A DNA stretch of 64,000 nt, taken from positions 310,001-374,000 of the forward strand of contig NZ_JAQAGY010000003.1 of NCBI RefSeq assembly GCF_027533645.1, written 5' to 3'. Each line of letters begins with the position of its first letter. Positions within the stretch are counted from its first letter, which is position 1. Below the pieces are notes generated by a model. The model had not been told where the DNA came from. It made no database searches and saw only the letters and a program-made list of their open reading frames with translations. The translations under genes and the position numbers were made by a program. Positions 7,764-16,429 of this stretch are shown here, one piece after another. The stretch comes from Paenibacillus caseinilyticus. Its GTDB lineage: Bacteria > Bacillota > Bacilli > Paenibacillales > NBRC-103111.

Positions 7764-9068
7764 ATGAACCCTCTTGCCCAAAAGCTGAATGAGACGATTT
7801 CCAAGGAGGCTCCGCATGTGTACGACATGCTCTCCGATCTCGGGAAGCAGATTTATTTTCCAAAGGAGGGCATTCTGAGCCAATCCGCCGAAGCCAAGGC
7901 GAAGGCTAAGAAATTCAACGCAACGATCGGTACGGCGCTCGAGAACGGCCAGCCTATGCACCTGAAGGTCATCCAAGATACCCTGTCCGCGTACAACCCG
8001 AAGGACATTTATGAATATGCCCCTCCGGCGGGCAAGCCGGAACTCCGCACCGCCTGGCGCGCGAAGATGATCGAAGAGAATCCGTCGCTGAAGGGCAAAA
8101 GCCTTGGCAACCCAATCGCGACCAACGCCTTGACCCACGGCCTCAGCATCGTGGCCGACCTGTTCGCCGGCCCTGGCGACGCCGTGGTGATCCCGGACAA
8201 GAACTGGGAGAATTACGAGCTGACCTTCGGCATCCGCCGCGGAGCGGAGATCGTGACCTATCCGCTGTACGACAGCGGGCGCCGCTTCAATGCCGAAGCG
8301 CTGAAGGAAGCGCTCCTCGCGCAGAAGTCCAAGGGCAAGGCCATCGTCGTCCTCAACTTCCCGAACAACCCGACAGGCTATACGCCGGATGCCGAAGAAG
8401 GACGGTCCATCGTCGAAGCCATCCAGGAAGCGGCGGAAGCCGGCATCAACGTCGTAGCCGTAACAGACGATGCGTACTTCGGCTTGTTCTTCGAGAAATC
8501 CCTGCAGGAATCGCTTGCGGGTGCCCTCTCTAACCTGCATGAGCGTGTACTGTCGATCAAAGTGGACGGCGCGACGAAGGAAGAATATGTATGGGGCTTC
8601 CGTGTAGGCTTCATCACCTATGTCGGCCAACCGGAAGCGACGCTCGCCGCACTGGAGCAGAAGACGATGGGCATCATCCGCGCCACGATCTCGAGCGGTC
8701 CGCACCCTTCACAGACCTTCGTGCTGCACGCCCTGAAGTCCCCGGACTTCCCGAAGCAGAAGCAGGAGAAATTCGACATCATGAAGGGCCGCGCCAACAA
8801 GGTCAAAGCCCTGCTCGATTCCGGCAAATTCGGAGATGTATGGGACTACTACCCGTTCAACTCCGGCTACTTCATGTGCCTGCAGCTCAAGACCGTCGAT
8901 GCTGAGACGCTCCGCGTCCACCTGCTCGACAAGTACGGGATCGGCACGATCGCCCTCGGGGCAACCGACCTGCGCGTCGCCTTCTCGTGCATTGAAGAAG
9001 AGAACCTCGAAGAGCTCTTCGAGACGATCTATCAAGGCGTGAAGGATCTCGGCAAGGTATCGGTGTAG
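7764..9068 (+). CDS. PLP-dependent class I/II aminotransferase
   Basis: A 434-residue fold-type I aminotransferase. The ATG at 7764 is preferred to the one at 7746 because AAGGA lies 9 bases upstream. Visible elements are IYEYAPPAGKPELR for cofactor and substrate contact, NFPNNPTGYTP, VTDDAYFGLF, and the Schiff-base lysine at residue 272 in GATKEEYVWGFRVG, where the Lys, Gly and Arg spacing matches aspartate-type aminotransferases. The substrate cannot be told from sequence; aromatic or branched-chain amino acids are possible. The gene stands alone between its own promoter and a strong terminator, so metabolic context does not help. Confidence 0.9.
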   Translation: MNPLAQKLNETISKEAPHVYDMLSDLGKQIYFPKEGILSQSAEAKAKAKKFNATIGTALENGQPMHLKVIQDTLSAYNPKDIYEYAPPAGKPELRTAWRAKMIEENPSLKGKSLGNPIATNALTHGLSIVADLFAGPGDAVVIPDKNWENYELTFGIRRGAEIVTYPLYDSGRRFNAEALKEALLAQKSKGKAIVVLNFPNNPTGYTPDAEEGRSIVEAIQEAAEAGINVVAVTDDAYFGLFFEKSLQESLAGALSNLHERVLSIKVDGATKEEYVWGFRVGFITYVGQPEATLAALEQKTMGIIRATISSGPHPSQTFVLHALKSPDFPKQKQEKFDIMKGRANKVKALLDSGKFGDVWDYYPFNSGYFMCLQLKTVDAETLRVHLLDKYGIGTIALGATDLRVAFSCIEEENLEELFETIYQGVKDLGKVSV

Positions 9069-9124
9069 CCGATAGCAGCGGGCCGGCCGGTAGATGAGCC
9101 GTCACGTGCGAACGGAATAACAAC

Positions 9125-9165
9125 AAAAAGGAGTAAAGGACTCGTCGTCCTTTACTCCTTTTTTG
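9125..9165. terminator. Bidirectional terminator
   Basis: A perfect stem of GGAGTAAAGGAC and its complement, flanked by five A on the left and six T on the right. It can stop transcription in both directions. Confidence 0.9.
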
Positions 9166-9589
9166 TTGTTGCGCAGGGTTGCTGCGCGGGCTGCAAAAGA
9201 ATCTCCCTGCAGCCAGCCGGGCTTCTGCTGTTCTCCTGCCGCTCCGCAAGTCTCCGGCCTTGGAACTTACGGCCAGCTTGCTTGCAGCTTGCACGGTTCA
9301 ACGGTGCATTCCCCGAAGCTGCCCTGTCTGTCTCCCCTAGCACACCCCGGTTTCTACACCTATGCCGTGCTTGCCGTAGGCCGGACGACCATTTCGCTCA
9401 CAAGAACATCGTCCGGGAGCTGCTGGCCGGCGGCCGCTAGACATACAAACGGCTTTAGGCAGTTTCAGGCTATGCAGAACCGGCAGGGGGGCCGCTTCTA
9501 CTCTGCCGGGGAGCAGGCGCAGACAGCCCAAGCGGCATCCCCCGAAAATTCAGGAATGCCGCTTGTCGTGCTCTTGGGACAGGAGCGCT
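9166..9589. other. Intergenic stretch, nothing recognised
   Basis: About 420 bp between the terminator and the anti-sigma gene. Open frames here have no ribosome site or recognisable domain. No repeat copy, promoter pair or RNA structure was seen. Confidence 0.5.
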
Positions 9590-10423
9590 TTATTCCCCCG
9601 CCCCCGTATATCTCTCCGCCAGCCGGAGCAACTCTTCTTTGCCCCTGCTGCCGGTCAGCTCCAGCACGATAACCTGCCCATCGCCCGTCTTGTAGGCCAG
9701 GTGGAGCTGATTCTCTCCTTCGGCAGCCAGGAACAGGCCCAGCTGTCGGTCGGTCTCGATCACTCTCTCCCACCCGCCGACATAGTTCATAGATAGCGTA
9801 TGCGACTTCCGGACGGCTTGGGTCATAGGCAGATCCAGACTCTGCCGGACCACCGTCCACTCGCCTCCCTGCTCATAGAGATCATAGACCCCGCCGAGCC
9901 ACGGAGCCTCCTTCGGCGAACCCGGTGCCGCTCCACTCCCGGGCCCGGCAGCCGCAGGTACGACAGCAAACGAACGAAGAGGCGCCTCGCCCGGAGAAGA
10001 CGGCCGCAGATAAGGATTAAGTGACCGTCTGGCCTCCTCCAGTGACACTGCTTTCCAGGCTGCCGAACGGTTCTCGAGCACCTCCCGCAGAAGTTCCCTC
10101 AGCACCGGTCCCTCCTTCCCCGGCTGCGCAGGACTCTCGCCGCTCTCCGTCACCTTGACCGGGATGCCGTTCCAGCGGGTCTCGTATACGGCCGCCGCGC
10201 TTACCGTTACTGCGGCTATCAACAGAAGTCCCAGCGCTATCCCCCCTGCCCTGCGGGTAGTCCGGCCCAGCCCGCGCGTCACGCCAGCTGAGGGATTCAG
10301 GCCATCCCTATGCGAGTGCAGGGCATGTATTCTCCGCATGACGCGGTCCGTGACATCGACCTCCGGCAGTTCGGTTCTTCGCAGCTCCTTCTCCAGCTCA
10401 TTGCAGTTCGTATCGATGCCCAT
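9590..10423 (-). CDS. Putative anti-sigma factor (membrane)
   Basis: A 277-residue protein with a cytoplasmic N-terminus (about 58 residues, containing ELPEVDVTDRVMRRIHALH), one membrane segment at residues 59-80, and an extracytoplasmic C-terminal domain that shows no known motif. Its start overlaps the end of the ECF sigma gene by 26 bp. Topology and this coupling are the usual signs of an anti-sigma factor that holds its sigma factor at the membrane. No zinc-binding HxxxCxxC motif is present, so it is not a ZAS-type factor. The role is inferred from context and not from a domain match. Confidence 0.75.
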   Translation of the reverse strand: MGIDTNCNELEKELRRTELPEVDVTDRVMRRIHALHSHRDGLNPSAGVTRGLGRTTRRAGGIALGLLLIAAVTVSAAAVYETRWNGIPVKVTESGESPAQPGKEGPVLRELLREVLENRSAAWKAVSLEEARRSLNPYLRPSSPGEAPLRSFAVVPAAAGPGSGAAPGSPKEAPWLGGVYDLYEQGGEWTVVRQSLDLPMTQAVRKSHTLSMNYVGGWERVIETDRQLGLFLAAEGENQLHLAYKTGDGQVIVLELTGSRGKEELLRLAERYTGAGE

Positions 10424-10973
10424 ATCCCTTTTCCCCCTCCCGTATTCTCTGCTCCTTCACCTTGGCTCTCACCCGTTCGAACCGCTTGCGTGCGGCAGCC
10501 GCACTCGATCCCAGCAACCGGCCGATGTCCTCGAAGGACCGGTCCTCGAATACCCGGAGAATCAGGATCTCCTTCTCCTTGGCGGACAGCCCCTGCAGAA
10601 GCTCCAGCTGGCTCTCTGCGCTTCCGCTGTATACCGCTTCGGCACTCTTCTCTTCGGATCGGCCTCCGAGCAAAGGCATAAGCAGACGCCAGCGCTGCTT
10701 TCGCCGGAGCAGACTCCGGCAGTGGTTCGAAGCGATAGCATACAGCCACGTGCCGAACGAGCCGTCATACCGGTACGACTCCAGATGAAGATACGCTTTG
10801 AAGAAAATCTCCTGGAGGGCATCCTCCGCTTCCAGCCGGTCGCCGAGCATCCAATAGCAGAATCTATGGATTCGCCGCTGATACTTGCCGATGACCCCGG
10901 CAAAGGCATCCGGTTGGCCTCCCCGCACCTTCGCAAGCAGCCCGTCCACGTCCCATTCGTCTCCCGGCTCCAT
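10398..10973 (-). CDS. ECF RNA polymerase sigma factor
   Basis: A 191-residue group 4 sigma factor. Region 2 includes DRLEAEDALQEIFFKAYLHL and YDGSFGTWLYAIASNHCRSLL; region 4 includes LSAKEKEILILRVFEDRSFEDIG and GSSAAAARKRFERVRAKVKE, the helix-turn-helix that contacts the -35 element. The ATG at 10973 is chosen because GGGAGG lies 9 bases upstream and the domain begins soon after. The open frame runs much further upstream but without family similarity. The gene overlaps the membrane protein downstream, which is probably its anti-sigma factor. The signal it answers is unknown; cell-envelope stress is typical for this arrangement. Confidence 0.93.
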   Translation of the reverse strand: MEPGDEWDVDGLLAKVRGGQPDAFAGVIGKYQRRIHRFCYWMLGDRLEAEDALQEIFFKAYLHLESYRYDGSFGTWLYAIASNHCRSLLRRKQRWRLLMPLLGGRSEEKSAEAVYSGSAESQLELLQGLSAKEKEILILRVFEDRSFEDIGRLLGSSAAAARKRFERVRAKVKEQRIREGEKGYGHRYELQ

Positions 10974-11062
10974 CCTTGGCCGCCTCCCTTCTCTTTTTGA
11001 ACCAAGCTTCACCTTATATAACTCCCGGCGCACCCAGAATGTGACATAGTGACAGGCAGCAC

Positions 11063-11104
11063 AAAAAAGACCAAGCCGTATTGCTCCCTGCGGCTTGACC
11101 TTCG
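11063..11104 (-). terminator. Minus-strand terminator upstream of the sigma operon
   Basis: On the minus strand CAAGCCG pairs with CGGCTTG and is followed by GTCTTTTTT. It lies about 90 bp upstream of the sigma start and may shield the operon from antisense transcripts entering from the right, or act as an attenuator. Confidence 0.6.
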
Positions 11105-11226
11105 TTCGCCTGGGCCACGGCTCTATCCCCGTCTGGGGTCCAGCCCGTTGTCGGACCTTCGGCTGTTTTGTATTCCTTCTGCGGACGGCATAATGGAGGA
11201 AAAGGTACCGAAGAGGAGATGAGAAT

Positions 11227-12462
11227 ATGAATAAAACGATAATATCTTCCCTGCTTTCCGCCATACTCGCTGTAAGCGCTGTCGGTGTCTCCATGCCTGC
11301 TGCTTCCGCCGCCCCTGCTGCAGCACCCGCCGGCAGCAATGAAGGCAGCAATATCCCCGCCTCCAAGGAAGCAGGCAAGACCGTCCTGCCCGCGCTGGAC
11401 CTTGCCTTGGTGAGCCGAGCCATGGCCGGGCTGCCCAATAAGGATGCTACGGCGGCCCTCGTCTTCGTGGGAACCCCGTCGGAGAGCTGGATGGGAGCCT
11501 CGGGCGTATCGGATATCCGCACGAAGACGCCCGCCCGGGCGGACGGGCGATTCCGCATCGGCAGTATCACCAAGGTCTTCACCGCGGCCGTCGTTCTCCA
11601 GCTCGCCGCCGAAGGCAAGGTCGATCTGGAGCAGCCGATCCAGACCTATCTGCCGGGCCTGCTGCCCGAAGCTTATCCGCCCGTCCGGGTAGGCCAGCTG
11701 CTCAATCATACGAGCGGCCTTCCCAGCCCCAAGCTGCCCGAGGGTATCAAGGAATCGGATCTGCCGGGCATCCACTGGACCCCGAAGGAGGTCGTAGGGC
11801 TGGCCGTGAATCAGCCCATGGAATTCGAGCCGGGAACCCGGCAGCATTACGTCAATATCAATTACTTCCTGGCCGGTCTGCTCATCGAGGAAATCACGGG
11901 GAACACTTACGAAACGGAAGTGGAGTCCCGCATCATTGCTCCTCTCCACTTGTATGACACCTACCTGCCGGGCAGCGATATCCGGATCCTCGGGACGCAC
12001 GCCATGGGGTACCAAGCGGTAGAGCAAGACGGCGTGACGCAGCTCGAGGATGTGACCGAAGGCAGCCAATCGTTCACCTGGGCCGCCGGTCAGATCATCT
12101 CCACCACCTCGGACCTCGATAGCTTCATGACTGCGCTATTCGGCGGGCATGTGGTTCCTGCAGCTCAGCTGGAGCATATGTTCACCGTACCGGAAGTACC
12201 CCTATGGAGTGCGGACGGTAAGGATGCGGGGCCGGCGACGATGAGCATGGGAATGTCCCGCGCCGTCATCCAGGGCATCGCCTTCTGGGGCAAGACGGGG
12301 GCGAGGCCCGGCTACGCGAACGGCATGTTCGCCACCCGCGATCTCGAGCGGCGTGTCGTCTATTCCGTGAATTCGACAGATGCCAAGGGAGCCGGCGAGA
12401 ACAAGCTCGGGCTGCGGATCGCGATGTCCGCCTTCGGCGCCCAGCCCAAGCCTGCGCCTTAA
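11227..12462 (+). CDS. Secreted serine hydrolase, class C beta-lactamase/DD-peptidase family
   Basis: A 411-residue exported protein with a signal peptide ending in PAASAAPA. The catalytic elements of the beta-lactamase/transpeptidase-like fold are all present: Ser113-x-x-Lys116 in IGSITKVFT, Tyr208-x-Asn210 in HYVNIN, and Lys356-Thr-Gly in WGKTGARPGY. The HTSG loop (LLNHTSGLP) is typical of D-alanyl-D-alanine carboxypeptidases and esterases of this group, so beta-lactam resistance should not be assumed. GAAGAGGAG lies just before the ATG. The 3' end overlaps that of the convergent DUF4253 gene by 4 bp. The low-complexity linker after the signal peptide (about residues 28-55) is rich in Ala, Pro and Gly. 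Confidence 0.92.
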   Translation: MNKTIISSLLSAILAVSAVGVSMPAASAAPAAAPAGSNEGSNIPASKEAGKTVLPALDLALVSRAMAGLPNKDATAALVFVGTPSESWMGASGVSDIRTKTPARADGRFRIGSITKVFTAAVVLQLAAEGKVDLEQPIQTYLPGLLPEAYPPVRVGQLLNHTSGLPSPKLPEGIKESDLPGIHWTPKEVVGLAVNQPMEFEPGTRQHYVNINYFLAGLLIEEITGNTYETEVESRIIAPLHLYDTYLPGSDIRILGTHAMGYQAVEQDGVTQLEDVTEGSQSFTWAAGQIISTTSDLDSFMTALFGGHVVPAAQLEHMFTVPEVPLWSADGKDAGPATMSMGMSRAVIQGIAFWGKTGARPGYANGMFATRDLERRVVYSVNSTDAKGAGENKLGLRIAMSAFGAQPKPAP

Positions 12463-12989
12463 TCCCACCACAATATGAGATAGCCGGCTTCACCGATCAG
12501 CTCTTCTAATGCCTCCAGGCTGCCCACGCCCTGATCGACAATATCGGGGCAGAATTCGTATAGTTCCTGGCAGAAGGCCGGGAGATCATCCGGGATGTGC
12601 AGAAGATCGAAGCCTACCGTATCATTGGAAGCTTCCAAGATCCGGATACCATAGCGAGCATGGAACGACTTCAGCTTGCGGATAATTTCTTCCGTCGTCA
12701 TGTCGTAGTTGCCCGCGTCCGTTCCCGCATGCTCTACGATGGCGAATGGATCGCTGCCAGGGCCGATCACCACTTCGGTACCTTTCCTCCCCTCTCGATG
12801 AGAGGCGTAATGCCTGGTTCCCGCGAAGGCCACCAGTCCCGGCCCGAGCTTAGCCTGAAGCCCGTAGACCCAGCGCAGGGCCTCGGCATGGTCCGCGATG
12901 ACCGACAGGCAGCCCGTGTTCCGGTTACTGCCATACCACGCCTTAGTCACATAGGCTGCCGGCTCTTCACCGCTCAGCTGCTTCAGCAC
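12459..12989 (-). CDS. DUF4253 family protein
   Basis: A 176-residue protein ending in the DUF4253 signature: CQELYEFCPDIVDQG, SLEALEELI and a closing LILWWD. The function of the family is unknown. The only usable start is a GTG at 12989 with GAAGAAGG 7 bases upstream. The frame stays open without ATG, GTG or TTG up to a stop near 13100, and about 30 further codons look neutral, so the annotated start is uncertain. It lies 14 bp after a small putative membrane-protein gene, which suggests co-transcription. Confidence 0.75.
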   Translation of the reverse strand: MLKQLSGEEPAAYVTKAWYGSNRNTGCLSVIADHAEALRWVYGLQAKLGPGLVAFAGTRHYASHREGRKGTEVVIGPGSDPFAIVEHAGTDAGNYDMTTEEIIRKLKSFHARYGIRILEASNDTVGFDLLHIPDDLPAFCQELYEFCPDIVDQGVGSLEALEELIGEAGYLILWWD

Positions 12990-13003
12990 CTTCGCGCCTT
13001 CTT

Positions 13004-13195
13004 CTATCGTACGTATCTCACCCTTCCCGGCAAAAAACTCGGGCGACCCGCGCCGGAACGCCGTGAGGCTCCCGGCAGGACATGGCCATCCTTACCGCTC
13101 CAGCCATGATGATCTTTCATATATCCGATCAGCCATGCACCGCCCCAAACGATGAACGTTAGGGCGATCCACATCGTCATTGTCCACGTCGTCAT
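13004..13195 (-). CDS. Small putative membrane protein
   Basis: A 63-codon frame starting MTTWTMTMWIALTFIVWGG: one membrane helix (about residues 5-25) followed by a polar tail rich in His, Gly and Arg. A GGGAG lies 7-8 bases before the ATG at 13195. It precedes the DUF4253 gene by 14 bp on the same strand. No family is recognised. The hydrophobic N-terminus and ribosome site argue for a real gene, but the C-terminal half looks less constrained and the reading is tentative. Confidence 0.45.
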   Translation of the reverse strand: MTTWTMTMWIALTFIVWGGAWLIGYMKDHHGWSGKDGHVLPGASRRSGAGRPSFLPGRVRYVR

Positions 13196-13224
13196 TTCTG
13201 TTCTCCCATCCCTAAGTCGTCTAA

Positions 13225-13262
13225 CCAACAAAGACCCTCCCGGCTCCATCTGCCGGAAGGGT
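13225..13262 (-). terminator. Terminator of the small acidic gene
   Basis: Minus-strand GACCCTTCCGGC pairs with GCCGGGAGGGTC around a 7-base loop, followed by TTTGTT. Confidence 0.8.
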
Positions 13263-13280
13263 CTTCTGCTGCCAAATGTC

Positions 13281-13436
13281 CTACATCAACCGCCGCCGCC
13301 GCAGCGCCGCATTGCGGTCGCGGCAGGCGCCGTGCAGCCCGCCGGGACGCCAGCGGTCATCGTCGTCATCGAGATACTCCTCGTAGTCCTCCAGCAGCGT
13401 ATCGGTTACCGGTTCCTGCTTCTCGTCGATCGGCAT
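13281..13436 (-). CDS. Small hypothetical protein, acidic then basic
   Basis: A 51-residue frame starting MPIDEKQEPVTDTLLEDY. The N-terminal half is very acidic with a run of five Asp, and the C-terminal half is basic (RDRNAALRRRRLM). GGGAGG lies 11 bases before the ATG at 13436. It follows ilvA by 38 bp on the same strand and is followed at once by a good terminator, so it is probably the last gene of the ilvA transcript. No family is recognised and no function is proposed. Confidence 0.5.
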   Translation of the reverse strand: MPIDEKQEPVTDTLLEDYEEYLDDDDDRWRPGGLHGACRDRNAALRRRRLM

Positions 13437-13474
13437 GCCTCGTTCATCCTCCCTGCACGCTGGACCCAATCCGG

Positions 13475-14746
13475 TCAGATCAACAGATTGAACAGATTCG
13501 GATCCTTGTTGATTTCGCTGAACTGCAGGCCGCGCTGGATCATCCGTTCGGTCAGCGGGCCGTAGTCGTCCTTGTGCTTGAGCTCGATACCCACCAGCGC
13601 GGGCCCGTTCTCTTTGCTCGTCTTCTTCGTGTACTCGAAGCGCGTAATATCGTCGCTGGGGCCGAGCACATATTCGAGGAATTCGCGCAGGGCGCCGGCG
13701 CGCTGCGGGAAGTTCACGATGAAATAATGCTTCAGTCCTTCGTAGATCAGCGAGCGCTCCTTGATCTCCTGCATCCGGTCAATATCATTGTTGCCGCCGG
13801 AGATAATGCAGACGACCGTCTTGCCGGCGATCTGCTCGCGGTAGAACTCCAGGGCGGCAACCGTGAGTGCGCCAGCCGGTTCCGCCACGATCGCATTCTC
13901 GTTGTAGAGCTCGAGGATGGTCGTACATACCTTGCCTTCGGGCACGACGACGATGTCGTCAACGACGCTGCGGGTGATGCCGTACGTGAGCTCGCCGACC
14001 CGCTTCACCGCGGTGCCGTCCACGAACTTGTCGATCTCGCCGAGCGTGACGACCTCGCCCGCTTGGAGCGACTGGGTCATCGACGGGGCGCCGGTCGTCT
14101 CGACACCGATCACCCGGGTCTGCGGCGAGATGCTCTTGACGTAGCTGCCGACGCCCGAGATCAGGCCTCCGCCGCCGATACCCGCGAAGACAAAGTCCAC
14201 CTGCTCCCGCAGGTCGTTCATCAGCTCGAGGCCGACGGTTCCCTGCCCGGCCACTACCTTGTGGTCGTCGAACGGATGGATGAACGCGACGCCTTCCCGC
14301 TGGCCGTAAGCCACTGCCTCGCGCAGCGCATCGTCGAACGTATCGCCTGTCAGCACCACTTCGACGAAAGCCCCGCCGAACAGCTTCACCTGCGAGATCT
14401 TCTGCCTCGGTGTCGTCGCCGGCATGAAGATGTGTCCCGGAATGCCCAGTGCTTTGCAGGAGTAGGCCACGCCTTGGGCATGGTTGCCCGCGCTGGCGCA
14501 GACGACGCCCTTCTGCAGCTGCTCCTGAGAGAGACCGCGGATCATATTGTAGGCGCCGCGGATTTTGAACGAGCGCACGACCTGCAGATCCTCCCGCTTC
14601 AGATAGACATTGCAGCCGTAGCGTTCGGAGAGGATAAAGTTCTTCTGCAGCGGGGTATGCTGTACGACGTCCTTGAGCACATGGCTGGCTACGAGGATAT
14701 CTTCAAGTTTGATGGGATTCGGATTCATGTGAGCGGATTCGTTCAT
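13475..14746 (-). CDS. ilvA: Threonine dehydratase, biosynthetic
   Basis: A 423-residue PLP enzyme that deaminates threonine to 2-oxobutanoate, the first step to isoleucine. The cofactor lysine is Lys61 in VRSFKIRGAYN, the phosphate loop is AGIGGGGLISG, and CASAGNHAQG is the substrate loop. The C-terminal ~85 residues (from LKHYFIVNFPQRAGALREF) form one ACT-like regulatory domain for feedback control, as in the short Bacillus-type IlvA of 422 residues. GGAGG lies 10 bases before the ATG at 14746. No T-box or other attenuator is visible in the short leader. The other ilv and leu genes are not in the window. Confidence 0.95.
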   Translation of the reverse strand: MNESAHMNPNPIKLEDILVASHVLKDVVQHTPLQKNFILSERYGCNVYLKREDLQVVRSFKIRGAYNMIRGLSQEQLQKGVVCASAGNHAQGVAYSCKALGIPGHIFMPATTPRQKISQVKLFGGAFVEVVLTGDTFDDALREAVAYGQREGVAFIHPFDDHKVVAGQGTVGLELMNDLREQVDFVFAGIGGGGLISGVGSYVKSISPQTRVIGVETTGAPSMTQSLQAGEVVTLGEIDKFVDGTAVKRVGELTYGITRSVVDDIVVVPEGKVCTTILELYNENAIVAEPAGALTVAALEFYREQIAGKTVVCIISGGNNDIDRMQEIKERSLIYEGLKHYFIVNFPQRAGALREFLEYVLGPSDDITRFEYTKKTSKENGPALVGIELKHKDDYGPLTERMIQRGLQFSEINKDPNLFNLLI

Positions 14747-14809
14747 AACGCGGGTTCCTCCAGCCGTTCCATATTTCATGTAGATGTCGGTTCATGCGAA
14801 TTTCTATTC

Positions 14810-14837
14810 ATTATACACCGAACCCTCCCCGTGTCCA
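14810..14837 (-). promoter_or_regulatory. ilvA promoter
   Basis: On the minus strand TGGACA (14837-14832) and TATAAT (14815-14810) are separated by 16 bases, a sound SigA promoter. The leader to the ATG is about 55 nt. Confidence 0.75.
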
Positions 14838-14881
14838 CCTTTTCCGCCCGATTCCCGGTGCCCATTTCCCCTGACATGGCA

Positions 14882-14928
14882 GAACAGCCCTCCCCGGGTG
14901 CCTAAGCGGCACCGGAAGAAGGCTGTTC
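14882..14928. terminator. Hairpin after the SLH gene
   Basis: GAACAGCC and GGCTGTTC close a long imperfect stem, 54 bp after the SLH protein stop. It has no clear T-tract on either strand, so it may serve as a 3' stabilising structure instead of an intrinsic terminator. Confidence 0.55.
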
Positions 14929-14981
14929 CCGGCAGTTCTGCCTATTCTATAGGGAGAGAACCGTCTCTATCCAACTGGAGC

Positions 14982-16205
14982 TTATTGGATAATGAGCGTG
15001 TTCACTACGGAATTCTTGCCTCTCAGCTCGATGGAACGGCCGTTCACGAGCAGGCTGAGGTCCCCGGAGATGTAGAGATTGTTCGATACATTGTAGACGG
15101 CCGTCTGCGTCCCGCCATTCACCGATTGGTTGATGCTCACGGTGGCAATCTCGCCCTGGTTGTTCAGCGTGTAGCTGTTCAGGGTGCCCGTTACGCTGAA
15201 GTCGGAAACCGGGTTTGTCGTACCGTTCGCCAGCTTCGTCACTTCGACGTAGATTGCTTTGGAATTATACGTACGGATCATCACCTGGTCGCCGGCCAGC
15301 AGCGCGGATGCCGCTACACGTGCGCCGTTGCGGAAGATGAACGCACCTGCATCCAGCTCCACATTCACCGTCGTGTTGTTCGACAGCTTCACACCGATCA
15401 CGTTGTTGCTTACGGCTGCCGTAACGGTCCCTTTGACGGATGCCTGATCCGGCAGCTGGGTGCCTGTACGGTCGAGCAGGGCAGCCAGCTCGGCACGGGT
15501 GACCGGCTTGTTCGGACGGAACGTGTTGTCCTCGTAGCCGTCAATGAGGTTCTTCTCGATCGCTACGGCGACATAGCCTACCGCACCGGCCGGGATCTGC
15601 GACGCATCCTTGTAAGGCAGCTTCGCGTTCATCTTCGTCTTCGCCTCACCCTGCAGCTTCAGCGCTTTGACGAGCAGCGTCGTCGCCCACAGGCGGTCCG
15701 CTTCCTTCTCCGGCTGCACCATCGTATCCGTCTCGGTGAAGAGGTCGTTCTGCAGCGCTACCGATACGTAACCCACCGCCCAAGGATATTTCGCTTCGAG
15801 CTTGTCGCTGTCCTTGAAGTTGAGGTCGGCTGACTTCGCTTCCGCCGATTCGGCTTGGTCGCGCAGGCCCATCAAGCGGACAGCTGCGGTAATCGCCTCG
15901 ATACGGGTAATCGTCTTACGCGGTTGGAAGGTGCCGTCCTCGTAACCTTCGAATACCTGCTTGGAGGCCAGGGAGGCGATGTAACGCTGAGCCCATTCGA
16001 CGTCGGAGCCTTTGAGATCGTCGAAGCTCAGTTTAATGTTGACGTTCACATCTTTGGAAGCCTTTACATTCCATGTCTTGTCATTATGCTTATTATCATT
16101 CTCATGCCCTTTGCCCTTGGAATCGGCAAAAGCCGCAGTAGAACCCCCCAGTACCATGGCCAGGGTCAAACCGGAAATAACGGACTTCTTGAATGTCTTC
16201 TTCAT
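14982..16205 (-). CDS. S-layer-homology domain protein
   Basis: A 407-residue exported protein. A signal peptide (MKKTFKKSVISG... to AAFA) is followed by a short Lys/Asp/Asn-rich stretch and three SLH domains (about residues 50-110, 115-185 and 190-245), with typical strands such as GYEDGTFQPRKTITRIEAI and GYEDNTFRPNKPVTRAELA. SLH domains bind pyruvylated secondary cell-wall polymer. The C-terminal ~155 residues are Asn-, Thr- and Val-rich beta-strand repeats without a recognised domain. The ATG at 16205 has AGAGGAG 7 bases upstream; the ATG two codons earlier sits too close to it. The protein is probably fixed to the outer wall surface. Confidence 0.93.
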   Translation of the reverse strand: MKKTFKKSVISGLTLAMVLGGSTAAFADSKGKGHENDNKHNDKTWNVKASKDVNVNIKLSFDDLKGSDVEWAQRYIASLASKQVFEGYEDGTFQPRKTITRIEAITAAVRLMGLRDQAESAEAKSADLNFKDSDKLEAKYPWAVGYVSVALQNDLFTETDTMVQPEKEADRLWATTLLVKALKLQGEAKTKMNAKLPYKDASQIPAGAVGYVAVAIEKNLIDGYEDNTFRPNKPVTRAELAALLDRTGTQLPDQASVKGTVTAAVSNNVIGVKLSNNTTVNVELDAGAFIFRNGARVAASALLAGDQVMIRTYNSKAIYVEVTKLANGTTNPVSDFSVTGTLNSYTLNNQGEIATVSINQSVNGGTQTAVYNVSNNLYISGDLSLLVNGRSIELRGKNSVVNTLIIQ

Positions 16206-16429
16206 CGTCATTCTCCTCTTATATGAAGTTGGGGTTAAGTATGATGGAACTTGATTCAGAACGACCTTCGCGAAGTGTTCCGTGCTATACTACAGGATTT
16301 CGCCGGGGCGGAATGCTTTTGGGGGGTGCTTTTGATCGGGTACCGTAAAAATGTTAGACTGGTCTTCAGATACGCCAAGCGCCGCTCTGTCGGAGGCTTG
16401 GCGAGTAAGGGGAGCGTGGAACGGCAGCA

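Noticed and set aside
9163-9672. 169-codon plus-strand frame in the gap before the anti-sigma gene
   Set aside because: It begins in the terminator, has no ribosome site or domain and runs antisense into the anti-sigma gene.
14747-14809. T-box or leucine/isoleucine attenuator before ilvA
   Set aside because: The leader is only about 55 nt long and lacks a T-box motif, a leader peptide and a terminator.
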